Below, in pieces: positions 34,609 to 49,600 of a stretch of 64,000 nt of DNA. Location of the stretch: the NCBI RefSeq assembly GCF_014879935.1, contig NZ_JACSRD010000118.1:1-64000 (forward strand). The letters are read 5' to 3'. Within the stretch, counting starts at the first letter, position 1. Each line of letters opens with the position of its first letter. Below the pieces are notes generated by a model. That model was not told the DNA's origin, ran no database searches, and saw nothing but the letters and a program-made list of their open reading frames with translations. This stretch comes from Prosthecobacter sp. (GTDB lineage: Bacteria > Verrucomicrobiota > Verrucomicrobiia > Verrucomicrobiales > Verrucomicrobiaceae). The position numbers were made by a program, and so were the translations under genes.

Positions 34609-37600
34609 ATGCCAATTTTCGCCTCAATTCTTAGCGTGACGCCCGGAAAGCCGGTCGTTATGATCCGGCCCAATTCCGGCGGGCGTGGCCCGGACGTGCG
34701 CTGGGTGGAACCTACTGATCGTACCATGAATGAGTCCCCGCCCACTTTGCCGGGCAGCCTTGACGCGGCTGCGCGGCTCCGAACACGCCCGGTTCAGACA
34801 CTCCTGTTCGTCCTGATCCATGCTGTCACAAGCTGGATGCCCGCATTCAATGCCAACGCGGCCCCCGGCGACCTGGATACCACCTTCGGCGGCGGCACCG
34901 GAAAGGTGACCACAAACTACGGCACCAACTCATGCAACTTCCATGATGTGGTGGTGCAGGCCGATGGCAAGATCGTCGCGACCGGCACTGTGAACGACAG
35001 CACGGACAGCATTGTGACAGCTCGTTATAATGCGAATGGCACTCTCGATTCCACGTTCAGCGGCGATGGTCTGCAACAGACTGACATCGGCATCAGCCGA
35101 GACTCCGCTTATGCCATCGCCCTTCAGAGCGATGGTAAGATCGTGGTTGGCGGCTCATCGCGCAGCAGCACGAATGATAACTTCGCCCTGATCCGCTACA
35201 ACACCAACGGCACGCTCGACACCACGTTCAACAGCACTGGGACAGTCACCACCGACATGGGCACGAACAACGACTATGTCTGGTCCCTGGCTATCCAAAG
35301 CGATAGGAAGATTCTGGCGGCTGGGTACGCAGGCGGGAACTTGGCCTTGGCTCGCTACAACGAGAATGGAACGCTGGACACAGGATTCGGCAGCAGTGGC
35401 AAGATCACGACTGACTTGGGCAGCGGTGACCAGGCCTACGACATGATCATCCAGGCTGATGGAAAGATCGTGGTGGCCGGGCAGTCGGACGTGAATGGCA
35501 CCAACGACTTCGCGTTGGTCCGTTATCTGGCCGACGGAACACTGGACACCGCTTTCAATGGCAACGGTATGGTGATCACGCCCATCGGAACGGGTAGCGA
35601 CGAGGGACAGTCGGTTGCTCTCCAGAGCGACGGGAAGATCATCGTTGCGGGACGCACCTATGACGGGGCGAAGACCGACTTTGCTGTGGTGCGTTACAAC
35701 GCCAATGGCACTCCTGACACCAGCTTTGGTGCCGCTGGAGTAGTGGTCACTCCCCTGAGCAGTGACTGGGATGAAGCGCATGCCGTTCATATTCAGAGCG
35801 ATGGGAAAATCATCGCATCCGGTTTCGCCACCATCGGGGGTGCCAAGGAGTTCGCGGTTGTCCGTTACAATACGAACGGCACCTTGGATGGCAGCTTCGG
35901 GACCGATGGAGTCAAAACGGCTTTGCTCGGGAGCAGTTCGGAGGCTTACTGCGCCGCCCTCCAAAGCAACGGACGTATTGTCCTAGCAGGCCAGGCATGG
36001 GATGGCAGCAGGTATGATTTCGCCGTAGCCCGTTTCCTAGGTGATCCATCGCCCGAAATAGCGTTGAGTGGCAACGGCACCCTCATCGCCGATGACGACG
36101 TGACGCCCTCAACCACCGATCACAGCGATTTCTCCTCGGCCACCATCCTAGGCGGCACGGCGGCGCGCACGTTCACGGTTCAGAACACTGGGGATGGTGA
36201 CCTCACACTCAGCGCGGTGAGCGTGAATGGCGCGAACGCCGCCGATTTCATCGTGACGCTACAGCCATCCGCAGTCGTCGCTCCCGGCGGCAGCACGACC
36301 TTTCAGGTCGTCTTTGATCCGGCTGCGCCGGGTGTGCGACAGGCGGTCTTGTCTTTTGTCACCAACGACGCGGACGAAGCGAGCTTCGACTTTGCCGTTC
36401 GAGGAGTGGGCACAGGACTTCCCGCGCCAGGGCAACTCGTCGTGCCCGGACACCTTTCGACTGGATTGAAGGGCTGGTGGAGGCTGGATGAGACCACGGG
36501 CAGCAACCGTGCTGATTCCTCCGGCAACAACAACCACCTCACGCCTATCAACGGGCCCACGCGGAACACGGAGAACTACTGGAGTGCCACGGGGGGCTCG
36601 GCACAGTTATCGGAGCCGTCCGATCAAGAGCTGCAAATCAGCAACGCGACCCAGACCGGACTCGGCTTCAGCGGGGCGAACACCCAGTTCACGCTGGCGG
36701 CTTGGGTGAAAGTGGCGTCGTTTGCCACAAGCTATCCCGCCGTCATCTTCAAGCAGGATGCCTCCGCCCATACCGGCTACGGCATGGCTTTGCTGAGCGG
36801 TGGCGGATTGCGCCTGAACATCAACGACAACACCTACTACGATGTGAGCAGTGATTGGGTGAAAACAGGCCGCTGGCAGCATGTGGCGATCAGTCTGGAT
36901 ACGGCGACAAATGAGGCCCGCTACTATGTAGATGGAAATCTCGTGGCGAGCAGGGCCGATGTGACCGCTGACCCTCTGCCATGCACAAAGCCCTTCCGCA
37001 TCGGCGGGGAGGACAACACGGTGCATTACTTCAACGGCCAGATTCATGACGCTGCGGTTTGGAGCCGGGTTTTGGCTCCGCAGGAGGTTAAATCCCTTGC
37101 CTCCGGCATCGATGTGAGCACCGCCTATCGACCGGGCAATGTCTCGGTGGCTCCGACGGCGTGGTGGAAGCTCAATGAACTGAGCAGCGGCACCGGGGCT
37201 GTGACGCGGGCGGACAGCGCAGCGGTCTCACACCCACTCACGGATAACAATACGGTGGGCGCGGCGGGTGGATACTTGGATGGTTCTAGCGCCAGATTTG
37301 CCCGGTCCAGTGCAGAATACCTCACAGCCATTGATTCGGTGGATTGGAATATCGGCAGCGGCAGTGGCTCCATATCCACCTGGGCGAGGTTTGACTCCAT
37401 GACGCCCGGTGTGCATTACCCGCTGTTTTGCCACAACCAGGATGTGAACAACTACATGGCCCTCTACTTGGTCTATCAAGGCGGACGGCACTGGCTGACC
37501 CTGACCGAAGGCATCTCCAATACGATCGTGATCGGCCTGCTCGCTGACTGGCAGCCGAAAGCCGGGCCTTGGTACCACATTGCATGGACCAAGTCAGGGA

Positions 37601-40600
37601 ACGAACACCGCTTCTATGTCGATGGCGTGCAGGTCGGCGGGGCGCAAAACAACAGCTCTCCCATGCACGACTACGCAGGTCCGGTGATGATTGGCAGGCT
37701 CTCCGATGGTTCAGAGTATCTGGATGGTCAGATGGCTGATTTGGCCTTCTGGAAAGGCTACGCGCTGTCGTCTGCCGAAATCAAAGCGCTCGCCGCCGCG
37801 TTGCCGGTGCAAAAGGCAGGCATCGTCTCCTACTGGCCGCTCGACGAGGCCAGCGGCACGCGGAGTGATGCGGTAGGCACGAATCATCTCGCTCCCATCA
37901 ATAGCCCGGCCTCGGCGGCGGGTCTGGTGGGGACGGCGGCGGATTTTGAATCGACCAGCTCCCAATACCTCAAAATCACCAGTGGTGCGCAAACCGGGCT
38001 GAATCCCACGAGTGCGCTTTCGGTCTTCGGCTGGGTGCGACCGGAGTCCGTCGGCAGCAGGCAGGTCATCGCCTCGCGCGGCTACGGGAATTCCGGCTTC
38101 GCGCTGTCTTATGGCTCCAGCGGGACATCCCAGTTTGATACCGGACCTGGAGGAGCTGCCTCAACCTCTACTGTCTCTATCGGAAACTGGTCGTTTCTGG
38201 GCGGTGTGTGGGATGGCGCACGGCAAGTCTATTTCAATGCCGCCCACGAAATCACCGACCCGTCCACCGGCCCCTCCACCACCACGCATGACTTCACTCT
38301 GGGGGCGAATGACCTGCCGGGGGAATTTACCGACGGCCTCGTGGACGAGGTCGTCGTCGCCCGCCGTTGGTTCCGTGATGAGGAGATCAAGGCGCTGTAT
38401 CTGCGCGGCTTGGGTGGCATTCCTGCGATGTCTTTCCTCGCCGCCCAGGAGACGGGTGGGGTCACGATCACTGCCGATGGTGGTGGTAGCGTGGGGTTCA
38501 CCTCGCAGGCGGTCGAAACCACCAGCGCTGCGAAGACGATCACAATCTGGAATACCAGCGATCAAACACTCACGAGCCTCGCGGTGGCGCTCACAGGTGC
38601 GGATGCGGCCAATTTTGTGCTGAACACGACGGGGACGGCCACCTCGCTGGCTGCGGGAGCGAGCACAACCTTCACTGTGGTCTTTGCTCCGCAGATCGGG
38701 GGTCCGTGTTCAGCGAATGTGCAGATCAGCAGCAGTGCCAGCGTGGCGGCGAATCCCTTCGATATCACTCTCAGCGGCACCGGCACGGCGGACGTGCCGG
38801 TGATCACGTCCTTGAGTTCCCACAACGCCAAACCGGGTGACAGCGTCACGATCACCGGCAGCGGCTTCAGTGCGGTGTCTGGAAACAATGCGGTCTGGTT
38901 CGGCGCGGCCAAAGGCACCGTCATGGCGGCCTCGACCACGCAATTGACTGTCACCGTGCCGACGGGTGCCACGGCAGGGCTGGTGACGGTGAGCGTGCAT
39001 GGCTACACGGCCTTCTCCAAGCGGGTTTTCACGCCTTCCTATACCGGACCGGGCTTTTTGGTCGCGGGCATGGAGTTTTACGAGTCTGGCCGCGTCTCCA
39101 CCGGCTCGGGACCGCTGGGGAATTTCATCGCTGACGTGGATCTGGACGGCAAACCGGACCTGCTGAGCGCGAACGGCACCGCGAACAGCCTCAGCGTCTT
39201 CCTCAACATGACTGCGGGCACGGGCACCGCGCCAGCCTTTGCGGCGAAGGTGGACTTTGCGGCGGCGGGAAACCCGGAGGGTGTCGTCGCCGTGGACATC
39301 ACGGGCGACGGCAAGCCTGAGATGCTGGCTTCGGGCGAGCTTTCCGGCGAAGTGCATGTCCTCCGCAATGATTCGACCCCGGGCAGCATCTCCAGCGGGT
39401 CCTTCACCGCCCTTTCGCCTGCCACCGGAGGCACCTACCCGCAGCGGACCATCTCCTGTGATCTGGATGGCGACGGACTGCCTGATCTCATCACTGCCAT
39501 GGCCCAGGGATCATCCGTCGGCATTCACCGGCAGACAGCTCCCGGAGTGTTCGCGGCGCGGCAGTTGGTCTCGACGGATTCCTCGGACACGCGGCGCATC
39601 GTGGCGGCAGACTTCAATTCCGATGGAAAAACGGACCTCGCCGTCAGCCACGCCTCCGGTGAGGTGGTGCTGCTACGCAATACGAGCACCGCTGGCGTCA
39701 TCCTGTTCACCAAAGACCCGGCGCTGTCCGTTTCAGCCCCCTGTTTCTCACTCGCAGCGGCGGATCTGGATGCCGACGGCCAGGACGACCTCATCGCCGG
39801 CATGTCCAACAGTTCCTTCGTCCGGGTCTGGCGGAATACGAGCGGTGGCACCGCGCTGGCTTTTGGCACGCCGATCGACCTCGCCGTCGAGGGCGGTGTT
39901 TACAGTGTCGCCGTGGGTGACCTCAATGGGGATGGAAAGGTGGACATCGCCGCCGCGCACGGTTCCTCCGCAGGCAAAGTATCGCTCCTACCTAACACAC
40001 ACGTCAGTGGTGCGCTCTCCAGCGGCTCCTTTGGCACGCGCACGTTTCTGAATACCGGCGGCACGCCGCAGCATGTCTCCATCGGTGATCTGAATGGCGA
40101 CCTGCTGCCAGAAATCGTGGTGACGATGGGCGGCACGAGCGAGCTTGCCGTGTGGCGCAGTGGTTACGTCCCATCCCCCACCGTGACGGCGATCAGTTCG
40201 TCGAGCGCCAGGCCCGGTCAAAGCATCACCATCACCGGCACGAACTTCAGCACCACACCGGCGAACAACATCGTGTGGTTCGGCAGCGTGCGCGGCGTCG
40301 TCACTGCGGCGACAGGCACGCAGCTCACCGTCACGGTGCCAGTGGGAGCACAGCATGCGCCAGTGACGGTGAGTGCCTTTGGCCTGGCCGGCAGTTCACG
40401 CTCGTTTTTTACGCCTGGCTACCAAGGGGCTGCGGCATTCAGCGGCAGTGACTTTTCAGCGGCCACCACGCTGAGTGCGGGCTACATGGCACGTGTCACA
40501 GCCGGGGACTTCGACGGGGATGGCGCTATCGACCTCGTGACAGGTAACTCGACCGACGGCACCATCACGCTGTTTCGAAATCAGCTCACTCCAGGCTCGC

Positions 40601-43600
40601 TGGGGGCGACGGACGCGTTTCCCACGAGCCTCTTTGCCCCCTCGACGACGAGCGGTGCGACGATCTCCTCTGGCGGCACTGCCTACGAGGTCAAACTGGC
40701 AGATATGGACGTGGACGGACGCCTCGACTTGATCGCGCCGCTTACGGGCACGGATGCCGTGCGTGTATGGCGAAAATCGGCATCAGGGGGCAGCTACGCC
40801 TTCGACAGCGGGGTGAATTTCCCCACAGCAGCCTCTCCTCAATCTTGCGCGGTGGCTGATATCGACGGCGACGGCCAGCCGGATATCATCACCGGACATA
40901 GCGGCTCTCAAATCGCGGTGCTGCGTAATACCAGCACGTCCGGCGTGGTCAATTCGTCGTCCTTTGCGGCAGCAGTCACCTTTGCCACGGACGGTACGGC
41001 GGAGATCGTGGCTGTTGGCGATCTCGACGGTGACGGGAAGCCTGAAATCATCGCCGCCACGCCCTCGGGCAAGGTCTGTATCTTTCGCAATCAGAGCACG
41101 GTGGGCGTGATCGACAGCTCCAGCTTTGCCAGCCGCATCGACATCAGCACCGGGGAGACGATGCGTGGAGTCCGGCTGGGCGATCTCGATGGCGACGGCG
41201 ATCTCGATCTCATCACGCTCGACTACTACAACAACGACGGCAACGAGATCCCTGTGCTACGCAACAAGCACACGGGAGGCGTGCTTTCCGCCACCTCCTT
41301 TGACCGTGCAGACGACCTCATCGGCAACGGCTCCGACCGCAGTCACCTCGATCTGGCAGACATGGACGGAGACGGCAAGCTGGATGTCGCTGGAGTCACC
41401 GGCCTCGGTGATGGCGTGGTGTGGAGGAACCTCAGCCCTGTCGCGGGGCCGCAAAGCATCTCCTTTGACTCGCGTCTGGCTGTGACCATGGGCATTCAGG
41501 CCAATGGCGGCGTTTGCGCTGACTTTGATGGCGACGGCAGGCCAGACATCGCCGGCGTGCGCGACAACGCAGGCCAGCTCACCCTCGTGCGCAACATCCA
41601 CGCCTTCGGCACGCCGCAGATCGCCGTGGAGCAGCCGGTGAGCACAGTGCTGACGGATGGCGTGAGCAGTTTGAGCCTCGGAAACGTGAATGTCGGCCAA
41701 ACCTCCGCCGCGATGACGGTGACGATCCGCAACACCGGCAGCGCCGATCTCGAAAACCTCGCCCTGAGCCTCTCCGGTGCGCAGATGGCCGAATTCAGCC
41801 TCGGAACGCTCCCAGTGACGGTCTTGGCACCCGGAGCTAGCACGACCTTCACCGTCACGTTTTCACCCACCAGCCTCGGCACACGCAGCGCCGCCCTGCA
41901 AATCGCCAGCAACGTCAGCGGAGCCACAAATCCCTTCGACATCACCCTCACCGGCAGCGGCATCAACGGCACGCTCACGACGAATTTCACCTCCGGCAGC
42001 ACCACCGGCCTCACCACGAACGGGTTCACCGCCACCGGCAGCATGGCGAACCTCTTGCTGGGTTACGCACCTGTGCCTTTTTCCCTGCTCACCGTGGTAA
42101 ACAACACCAGTGCGAATCCCATCAGCGGCACCTTCACGAATCTTGCGCAGGGACAGAGCGTAACGCTGGTTTACAACACGATAAGCTACGACTTCTTCGC
42201 CGACTACTTCGGTGGCACGGGCAATGACCTCGTGCTGGTGCTGAAGGGGCCGGGCGTGCTGGATTATGCGTTTGGCGGCACGGGGAAGGTGGTGACGCCT
42301 GTAGGGAATGGTAATGAGCAGGTGAATGATGTCGCGGTGCAGCCCGACGGGAAGATTGTGGCAGTGGGTAGTTCTTACAATGGCAGCAGCGATGACTTCG
42401 CCGTGGTGCGTTACAACGCCGACGGAACGCTGGACTCCGGGTTTGGCTCTGGAGGGAAGGTGACCACGTCCATCGGTAATCAGAACGACCAAGCCTACGG
42501 AGTGGCGATTCAACCAGATGGAAAAATCGTCGTCGCGGGGCTTTCCACCAATGATGGAGTTCAGCATATCGCCGTGGTTCGTTACACTTCATCTGGAGTA
42601 CCGGACAATGCCTTTAGCAGCGATGGCAAAGTGGTCACGCCCGTGGGCACGGCCTCCGAAGGCCGAGATATCGTGCTGCGTGCAGATGGGAAAATTTTCG
42701 TGGGGGGAGACTACTGGAACGGAACCGACACGGATTTCATGGTGGTGGCTTACAACGAGGACGGAAGCATTTTCACCGACTACGGAGGAGGTGGCGGAGG
42801 AGCTGGAATCATTACGATTGCCAACCCGGGCAGGCATGATGAGGCGACATGCATGGCGCTCATGCCAGATGGTCGTATTGTTATCGGCGGCTACTACCAG
42901 TCTGGCACAGACCGCGTGCTCACGGTGTTCAGATTAGCCCCACATGCAGCACCTGATTCGTCTTTTGGATCGAACGGCTGGGTCACCACACAAATCGCAG
43001 CGTCCGATTTCGGGCGTGCGGTCGCTGTCCAGCCAGACGGCAAGATTCTGCTGGCGGGTCATGCTCCCGGTGCGGGCGGCCATGATGCGCTCGTTTTGCG
43101 CTACAACTGGAATGGCGTGCTCGACAGCACGTTTGATGGCGACGGCATCGCCAGTCTGTCCTTCGGATCTTTTGGTGACTATGCGCTGGGCTTGGCGCTT
43201 CAGTGGGATGGAAAGATCCTGGTTTCCGGCTATACGGAAGACGGTGTGGGAGAAAACGCCTTTCTCGCACGCCTGAACCCCAGCGGCAGCCTTGACACGT
43301 CGTTTCATGGAGACGGGAAAGTGACCATGGCCATAGCAGGTGTTCAGTATCAACACGCGAAGGCCATGAGCCTTCAACCCGACGGACGGATTGTGCTGGC
43401 GGGGTTTGCAGCGAGTGGCGGCAACAACGACTTCGCGCTTTCCCGCTATCTGGTCGAAACCACCCTGCCTGCGAATTTTTCCAGTTCTAACACAAGGCCG
43501 CTGAACACCAGACTGGTTTCTGGCAGCGGCTTGACCCTGAATCCTTCGCTGAGCTTCGCCCCGGCACCAGGAACGGAGCTGTGGCTGGTCAACAACGCCG

Positions 43601-46600
43601 GTCCGCACGTCATCCAGGCTCCGTTCACCAACATCGCTCAAGGTGCCGTGGTGCCTCTCGTGTTCAACAATGTCACCTACAGCTTCACTGCCAACTATTC
43701 GGGTGGAAATGGGAACGATTTGACGCTGTTGCTGGCCGGCCCTGGGGGGGCAGATCCGACATTCAATGGTAGTGGACGACATATAGCCGAGCATGCCGGA
43801 CAACTGGATTTTGCATATGACATCGCCATGCAATCGGATGGCAAGGTGCTGACTGCCGGACGTGTCTGGAATGGCGGCTTCAATTTCACGTTCACCGTTG
43901 CCCGCCACAACACCGACGGCAGCCTGGACTCGAGTTTCGGCGGGGGGACCATCGGTTTTGGCGGCAGTCAGGCATTTGCTGTCATCCAACAACCAGACGG
44001 CAAGATATTGGCAGGCGGTAACGGCAATTGGGACTTTAAGCTCGTGAGATGCCTGCCGAATGGCGCCCTGGACAACAGTTTTGGCTCCGGTGGAACGGTT
44101 TTCACTGACTTTGGTGGAACAGAGGACTGCCTTGTCCTGGCAGTTCAGAAAGATGGGAAAATCCTGGCGGCTGGCATCACCAATGTAAGCGGGGGCACGC
44201 AACTTGCATTGGCCCGACATTTCGCCAATGGCGAGCTAGAGGCCGCCTTCGGCACTAATGGTCGCGTGTTGACCTCCTTGCCCGGTGATTATGGCGCTCC
44301 CACGGGCATTGTCATCCAGGAGGACGGCAAGATCGTTTTGTCAGCGATAACCGGCGGTGCGAGCAACGCACTCTACAGATACAATCCCGATGGCACGCTG
44401 GACTCATCCTTCGGAACGGCTGGCCGCCTTGATATTGTATTAGGCCAGGCCTACTCGGGCGGCCCTGACGTGTGCCTCCAGCACGATGGAAAGTTGGTCG
44501 TCGCGGGTGCGATTGGCATGGATTTCGGCGTGGCGCGCTACCATGCTAATGGAACACTAGACACTTCCTTTGGAATAGGCGGCACCACGGTTGTGTCGTT
44601 CACCGCCGGGCGCGATTTTGCCGTTGCGGTGCAACTCCAGGCTGATGGCAAGATTGTCGCTGCCGGGAGGGTCGAGACCGGGGTCGAGGGCGAGCTGGAC
44701 TACGGAGTCGTGCGCCTCCTTGCGAATGGGGCGCTGGACACCAGCTTCCATGGTGACGGTAAAGCCACCATACGCGTTGGCGAAGTGTTGGGCTATTGCG
44801 CTGGCATGACCTTGAGTCCTGCGGGGAAAATTGTCCTGGCTGGATACTCCTACGAGGGAGCCGGCTATGAGTCCGCCCAGGTGGCCAGGCTGGCGACTGA
44901 CTCCGCCGTGGAGGTTGCTTTTTCTGCAGCCTCGGACGTGCCATTGCGTTTCAACGGTCTCGACGGCAGCAACCGCACGCTCAGCATCAATTTGAACTAC
45001 CCGCCGACCGCCGGAACACGACTGAAGGTGTTCGACAACACCGGATTGCAGCCCGTATTGGCTCCGTTCGCGAATCTGGCGCAGGGGCAGATGGTGACGC
45101 TGAACCACAGCAGCGTGAACTACGATTTTGTGGTGAACTACTTCGGCGGAGATGGCAATGACCTGACGCTGGAGTGGGCGAATACGAAGCTGGCGGCGTT
45201 TGGCAGCAACCTGAATGGGCAGCTCGGCATCACGGGCACAGCCACACAGGCAAATGTGCCGACGCAGGTGGTGGCGACGGCTCCGATCTACCAGAAGACG
45301 ATCCTTTCGATGAGCGCGGGCGAGGCACATTCGCTGGCGGTTTGCAGTGATGGCACGGTGGCGGCCTGGGGAAGCAATGCGAACGGCCAGCTCGGCAACG
45401 GCACGACGACGAGTGCCACGACGCCGGTGGCAGTGACGATGAGTGGTGTTCTGAGCGGCAAAAAGGTGGTCGCCGTGGCGGCAGGTGGGCAGCACAGCCT
45501 GGCGCTGTGCAGTGATGGCACGCTGGCGGCGTGGGGAGATGGGAGTTTCGGCCAGATCGGTGATGGCGGTGTCTTGGACCGCACTGCGCCCGTGCTGGTG
45601 AGCACGGCGGGCGCACTCAGCGGGAAGCGTGTGATCGCGATCAGCGCGGGGGCGAATCACAGCGCGGCGCTTTGCAGCGATGGTACCGTGGTGTGCTGGG
45701 GTGGGAACACGAACGGCGAGCTGGGCGATGGCAGCAACACGCAACGCAACGTTCCGGTGGCGGTCTCGGTGCCGTTGCCGAATGGAGTGCTGCTGGGGCG
45801 CACGGCGGTGGAGGTGGCCTGTGGTCAAAATCACACGCTGGCGCTGCTGGCGGATGGCGCGGTGGCGGCGTGGGGGCTGAATGCGAGTGGTCAGCTCGGC
45901 AATGGCAGCACCGCAGCGAGCAATATGCCGGTGTTGGTGAGCACGGGCGGTATTTTGAATGGCAAACGCGTGGTGGAGATCGAAGCCGGGGGCAGTTCGA
46001 GCCTAGCCCGGAGTTCGGATGGAGTTTTGGCGGCGTGGGGCATGAATGACAGCGGACAGCTCGGCGTGAACAGCGCGACGACGAGCTTCACGACGCCTCA
46101 ACTTGTGCTCATGAGCGGTGTTTTGAGCGGAAAGACGGTCACACGGCTGTTTGCGGGCGAAAAGCATGCTGGAGCCGTTTGCAGCGATGGTACACTGGCG
46201 ACTTGGGGCGAGGGCACAGGCGGCGAATTGGGCGACAATGCCGTTCTGGACAGTTTGCAGCCCGTTTTGGCCAACACGTCGATTTTGGGAGGAACAGATG
46301 TTTTTGTCGAAATGAGCTCAGGAGCGTTCGCAGGCCATTCTCTGGCCCTGATCGGCTCCATGACGAACGAGCCGCTGGTCCAAGTGGAGTCGCCAGCCAC
46401 CACGCTGCTGAGTGACAGCACGAGCAATCAAATCGTCTTTGGCACGACATTGCCCGGCACGGTGAAGACGCGAGTGGTGACGATTCGTAACACCGGCACG
46501 CAGACCTTGTCGGGCGTCGGCGTCACCATCACGGGCAGCGGAGCAAATCCGTCGAACTTCGCGATCAGCACGCCGCCGGCGGCAACGCTGGCACCTGGGG

Positions 46601-49600
46601 ATGCGACGAGCTTCACACTGACCTTCGCGCCAAGCACCATCGGCTCGAAGACGATCGTGCTGGAGATCGCCAGCAACATCGTGGGGACCGCGAACCCTTT
46701 TTCCATCGGCGTACAGGGCACGGTGCTGAACACACTGGCGGCGAGCTATACGACGGGGCAGGAAATTCCGGCGGCGGCGGCTGGCTTCACTGCGTCTGGT
46801 AAGACGGTGAACTTTTCCCTGAACTACGCGCCGCCAACGGGCACGACGCTGATGGTGGTGAACAACACGGGCGCGGCATTCATCAGCGGCGCGTTCAGCA
46901 ATCTGACGCACGGCCAGGTGGTGACGCTGACCAACAACAGCATCAACTACAACTTCGTGGCGAACTACTTCGGCGGTGATGGCAACGATCTCGTGCTGCA
47001 CTGGGCCGCCACACGGCTGCTGGCGTGGGGAGCGAACGCGACGGGCGCGCTCGGCAACAACAGTACCGTGCCCGCACTCACGCCGGTGGCAGTCACGAAC
47101 ACTGGCGTGCTGAATGGCAAGACAATCATCGCGGTGGCAAGTGGCGAGCGCCACAGCCTCGCCGTGTGTTCGGATGGCGCGCTTGCGGCGTGGGGAGCGA
47201 ATAACGCGGGGCAGCTTGGTGATGCCACCAACAGCGACCGGCTCGTGCCCGTGCTGGTGAGCGCAGCGGGCGCTCTGAACGGCAAAAAAGTCATCGCTGC
47301 GGCAGCGGGTTACGATTTCAGCATCGCGCTGTGTTCGGACGGCACGCTGGTCACTTTCGGAGAGAACAGCGGCGGCCAGCTCGGCAACAACAGCAACACG
47401 CCGAGCAATGTGCCGGTGACGATCAGCTCCACCGCTGCGCTAAGCGGCAAGGCGGTCGTCTCCATCGCAGCGGGTTATGATTTCGGCCTCGCCTCGTGCG
47501 CTGACGGCACCGTGGTGGCCTGGGGCCAGAATGGCTACGGCCAGTTTGGCAACAACACGATCAACAACAGCCTCGTGCCCGTGACGACAACAATCTCGGG
47601 CGTGTTGAATGGCAAGACCGTGCGCAGCGTGGCGGCTGGAAATTTCCACAGCCTCGCCATCTGCACCGACGGCACGCTGGCAGGCTGGGGCGACAACAGC
47701 TTCGGTGAACTGGGCGATGGCACGAACGACTCCAGTCTCCTGCCTGTGCTGGTGACTTCCAGCGGCGGGCTGGCGGGCAGGACGCCGGTGCAGATCGCCG
47801 CGAGCATGCTGCACAGCGCCGCGCTTTGCTCGGATGGCAGTGTGGTGACATGGGGTGACAATTCCTTCGGCCAGCTCGGCCTCATCGGCATCGAATCGAG
47901 TTTTTCACCGGTCATCGCGGCCACGGGTGGCGTGATGGCGGGACGTGTGGCGGGTTTCCTCGGCGGCGGGCAGATGCACCATGTCATTTCGGTGACAGAC
48001 GGCTATCCCGCCGCGTGGGGTGACAACTCCTCCGGCCAGCTCGGCAATGGTGTGACCTTGGCGAGCTTTGTCCCTGTCGCGGTGAGCACGACGGCATTCG
48101 GAGCCGGTGAACGCGTGGTGCGCGTGTCCACCGGTAGCACCGGCCTGCACAGCCTGGGCATCGTGGCCATGCCGCTGGCGAGCGGTGGTGCGCCCGTGGT
48201 CAGCACGAACGCGGCGGAGAGCATCAACAAGACGAGCGCCACGCTGAAAGGGCTGGTGAACGCCAGCGGCACGGCCACCACGGCGTGGTTCGAGTACGGG
48301 CTCACGACCAGCTATGGCAATGTCATTCCGCTGGTGCCTCAGTCGGTGGGCAGTGGCAGCACGTCGCAGACCTTCACACAGGCGCTCAGCGGCCTGGAGC
48401 CGAACACGCCCTACCATTACCGCATCGTCGCCAGCAACACGAACGGCACGGTCACAGGGGATGATTTCAGCTTCACCACGCTGCCTGATCCGCCGCTGGC
48501 CGTCACCACCAGCGCCAACACGCTCACGAACACCACCGCCACGCTCACCGGCACGGTGAATCCCACCGGCCGTGCCACGACGATCTACTTTGAGTTTGGA
48601 ACAACGACTCTTTACGGCAACACCACCGCGCCGCAGAACATCGCCGTCGGCAGCAGCAATGTGAACGTCATCGCGCCTGTGAGCGGCCTCACGCTCGGCA
48701 CGACGTATCACTTCCGCCTCGTGGCGCAAAACGCCGGTGGAACGGCCTTTGGGGACGATGTGGTGTTCACGACGACTTCGATCTCGCCGCCCACGATCAC
48801 CGGCTTGAGCGCCACGAGCATCAGCATCAACTCAGCAACACTCAACGGCGGTGTGAACCCAAATGGAGCCATCACCACCGTCTTCTTTGAATATGGCCTT
48901 ACCACGACCTATACGAATGCCACAGGCACGACAGGCCTGGCAGCCGGCACACTGGCAGTGAATGTGCCTCTGGGAGTTTCGGCGCTCACCCCGGCGACCA
49001 CTTACCATTACCGCCTCGTTGCCGAAAACTCCGCAGGGATCACCCGCAGCGCCGATGCCACCTTCACCACGCTGCCGCTGCCGCCGATTGTCGAAACGCA
49101 TGCGGCGGCGGCTCTGAGCACCACGAGCGCACGACTGAACGGAAAAGTGAACGCGCAAAATGGCAGCGCGGTGGTCACTATTGAGTGGGGAACGGATGGT
49201 GTGAGCTTCCCGAACTCGCTCACGGCAACGCCATCGCCTGTCACCGGCAGCACTTTGACCGATGTGAGCGTCGATCTGGCGAATCTGGCGCAGTTTACCA
49301 CCTACCACTATCGGGTGAAGGCCGTCAGCGCGGGCGGCGCAACCACGGGCGGCGTTTTGACCTTCCAGCCTGCGATCATCTCCGGCCTCACGCAGCAGTT
49401 CCCGAATGCACCACCAGCCTCGAATGGCAGTTTGACCGTCACGCTGGCTCCGACAGGGCTGTTGAGTGGCTGGCGCTTCGTAGGCGAGCATCGCTGGCGT
49501 GCTAGCGGCGATACGGCGACCGGTTTGGTGCATGGATCGCGCGTGATCGAGTTTCGCCCGGTGCCGGGCTATCTCCAGCCGGGGACGGACACGGTGAACG

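Noticed and set aside
42934-44220. 428-residue minus-strand frame inside the 5,563-residue gene
   Set aside because: It is the reverse complement of delta-60 repeats and has no independent evidence.
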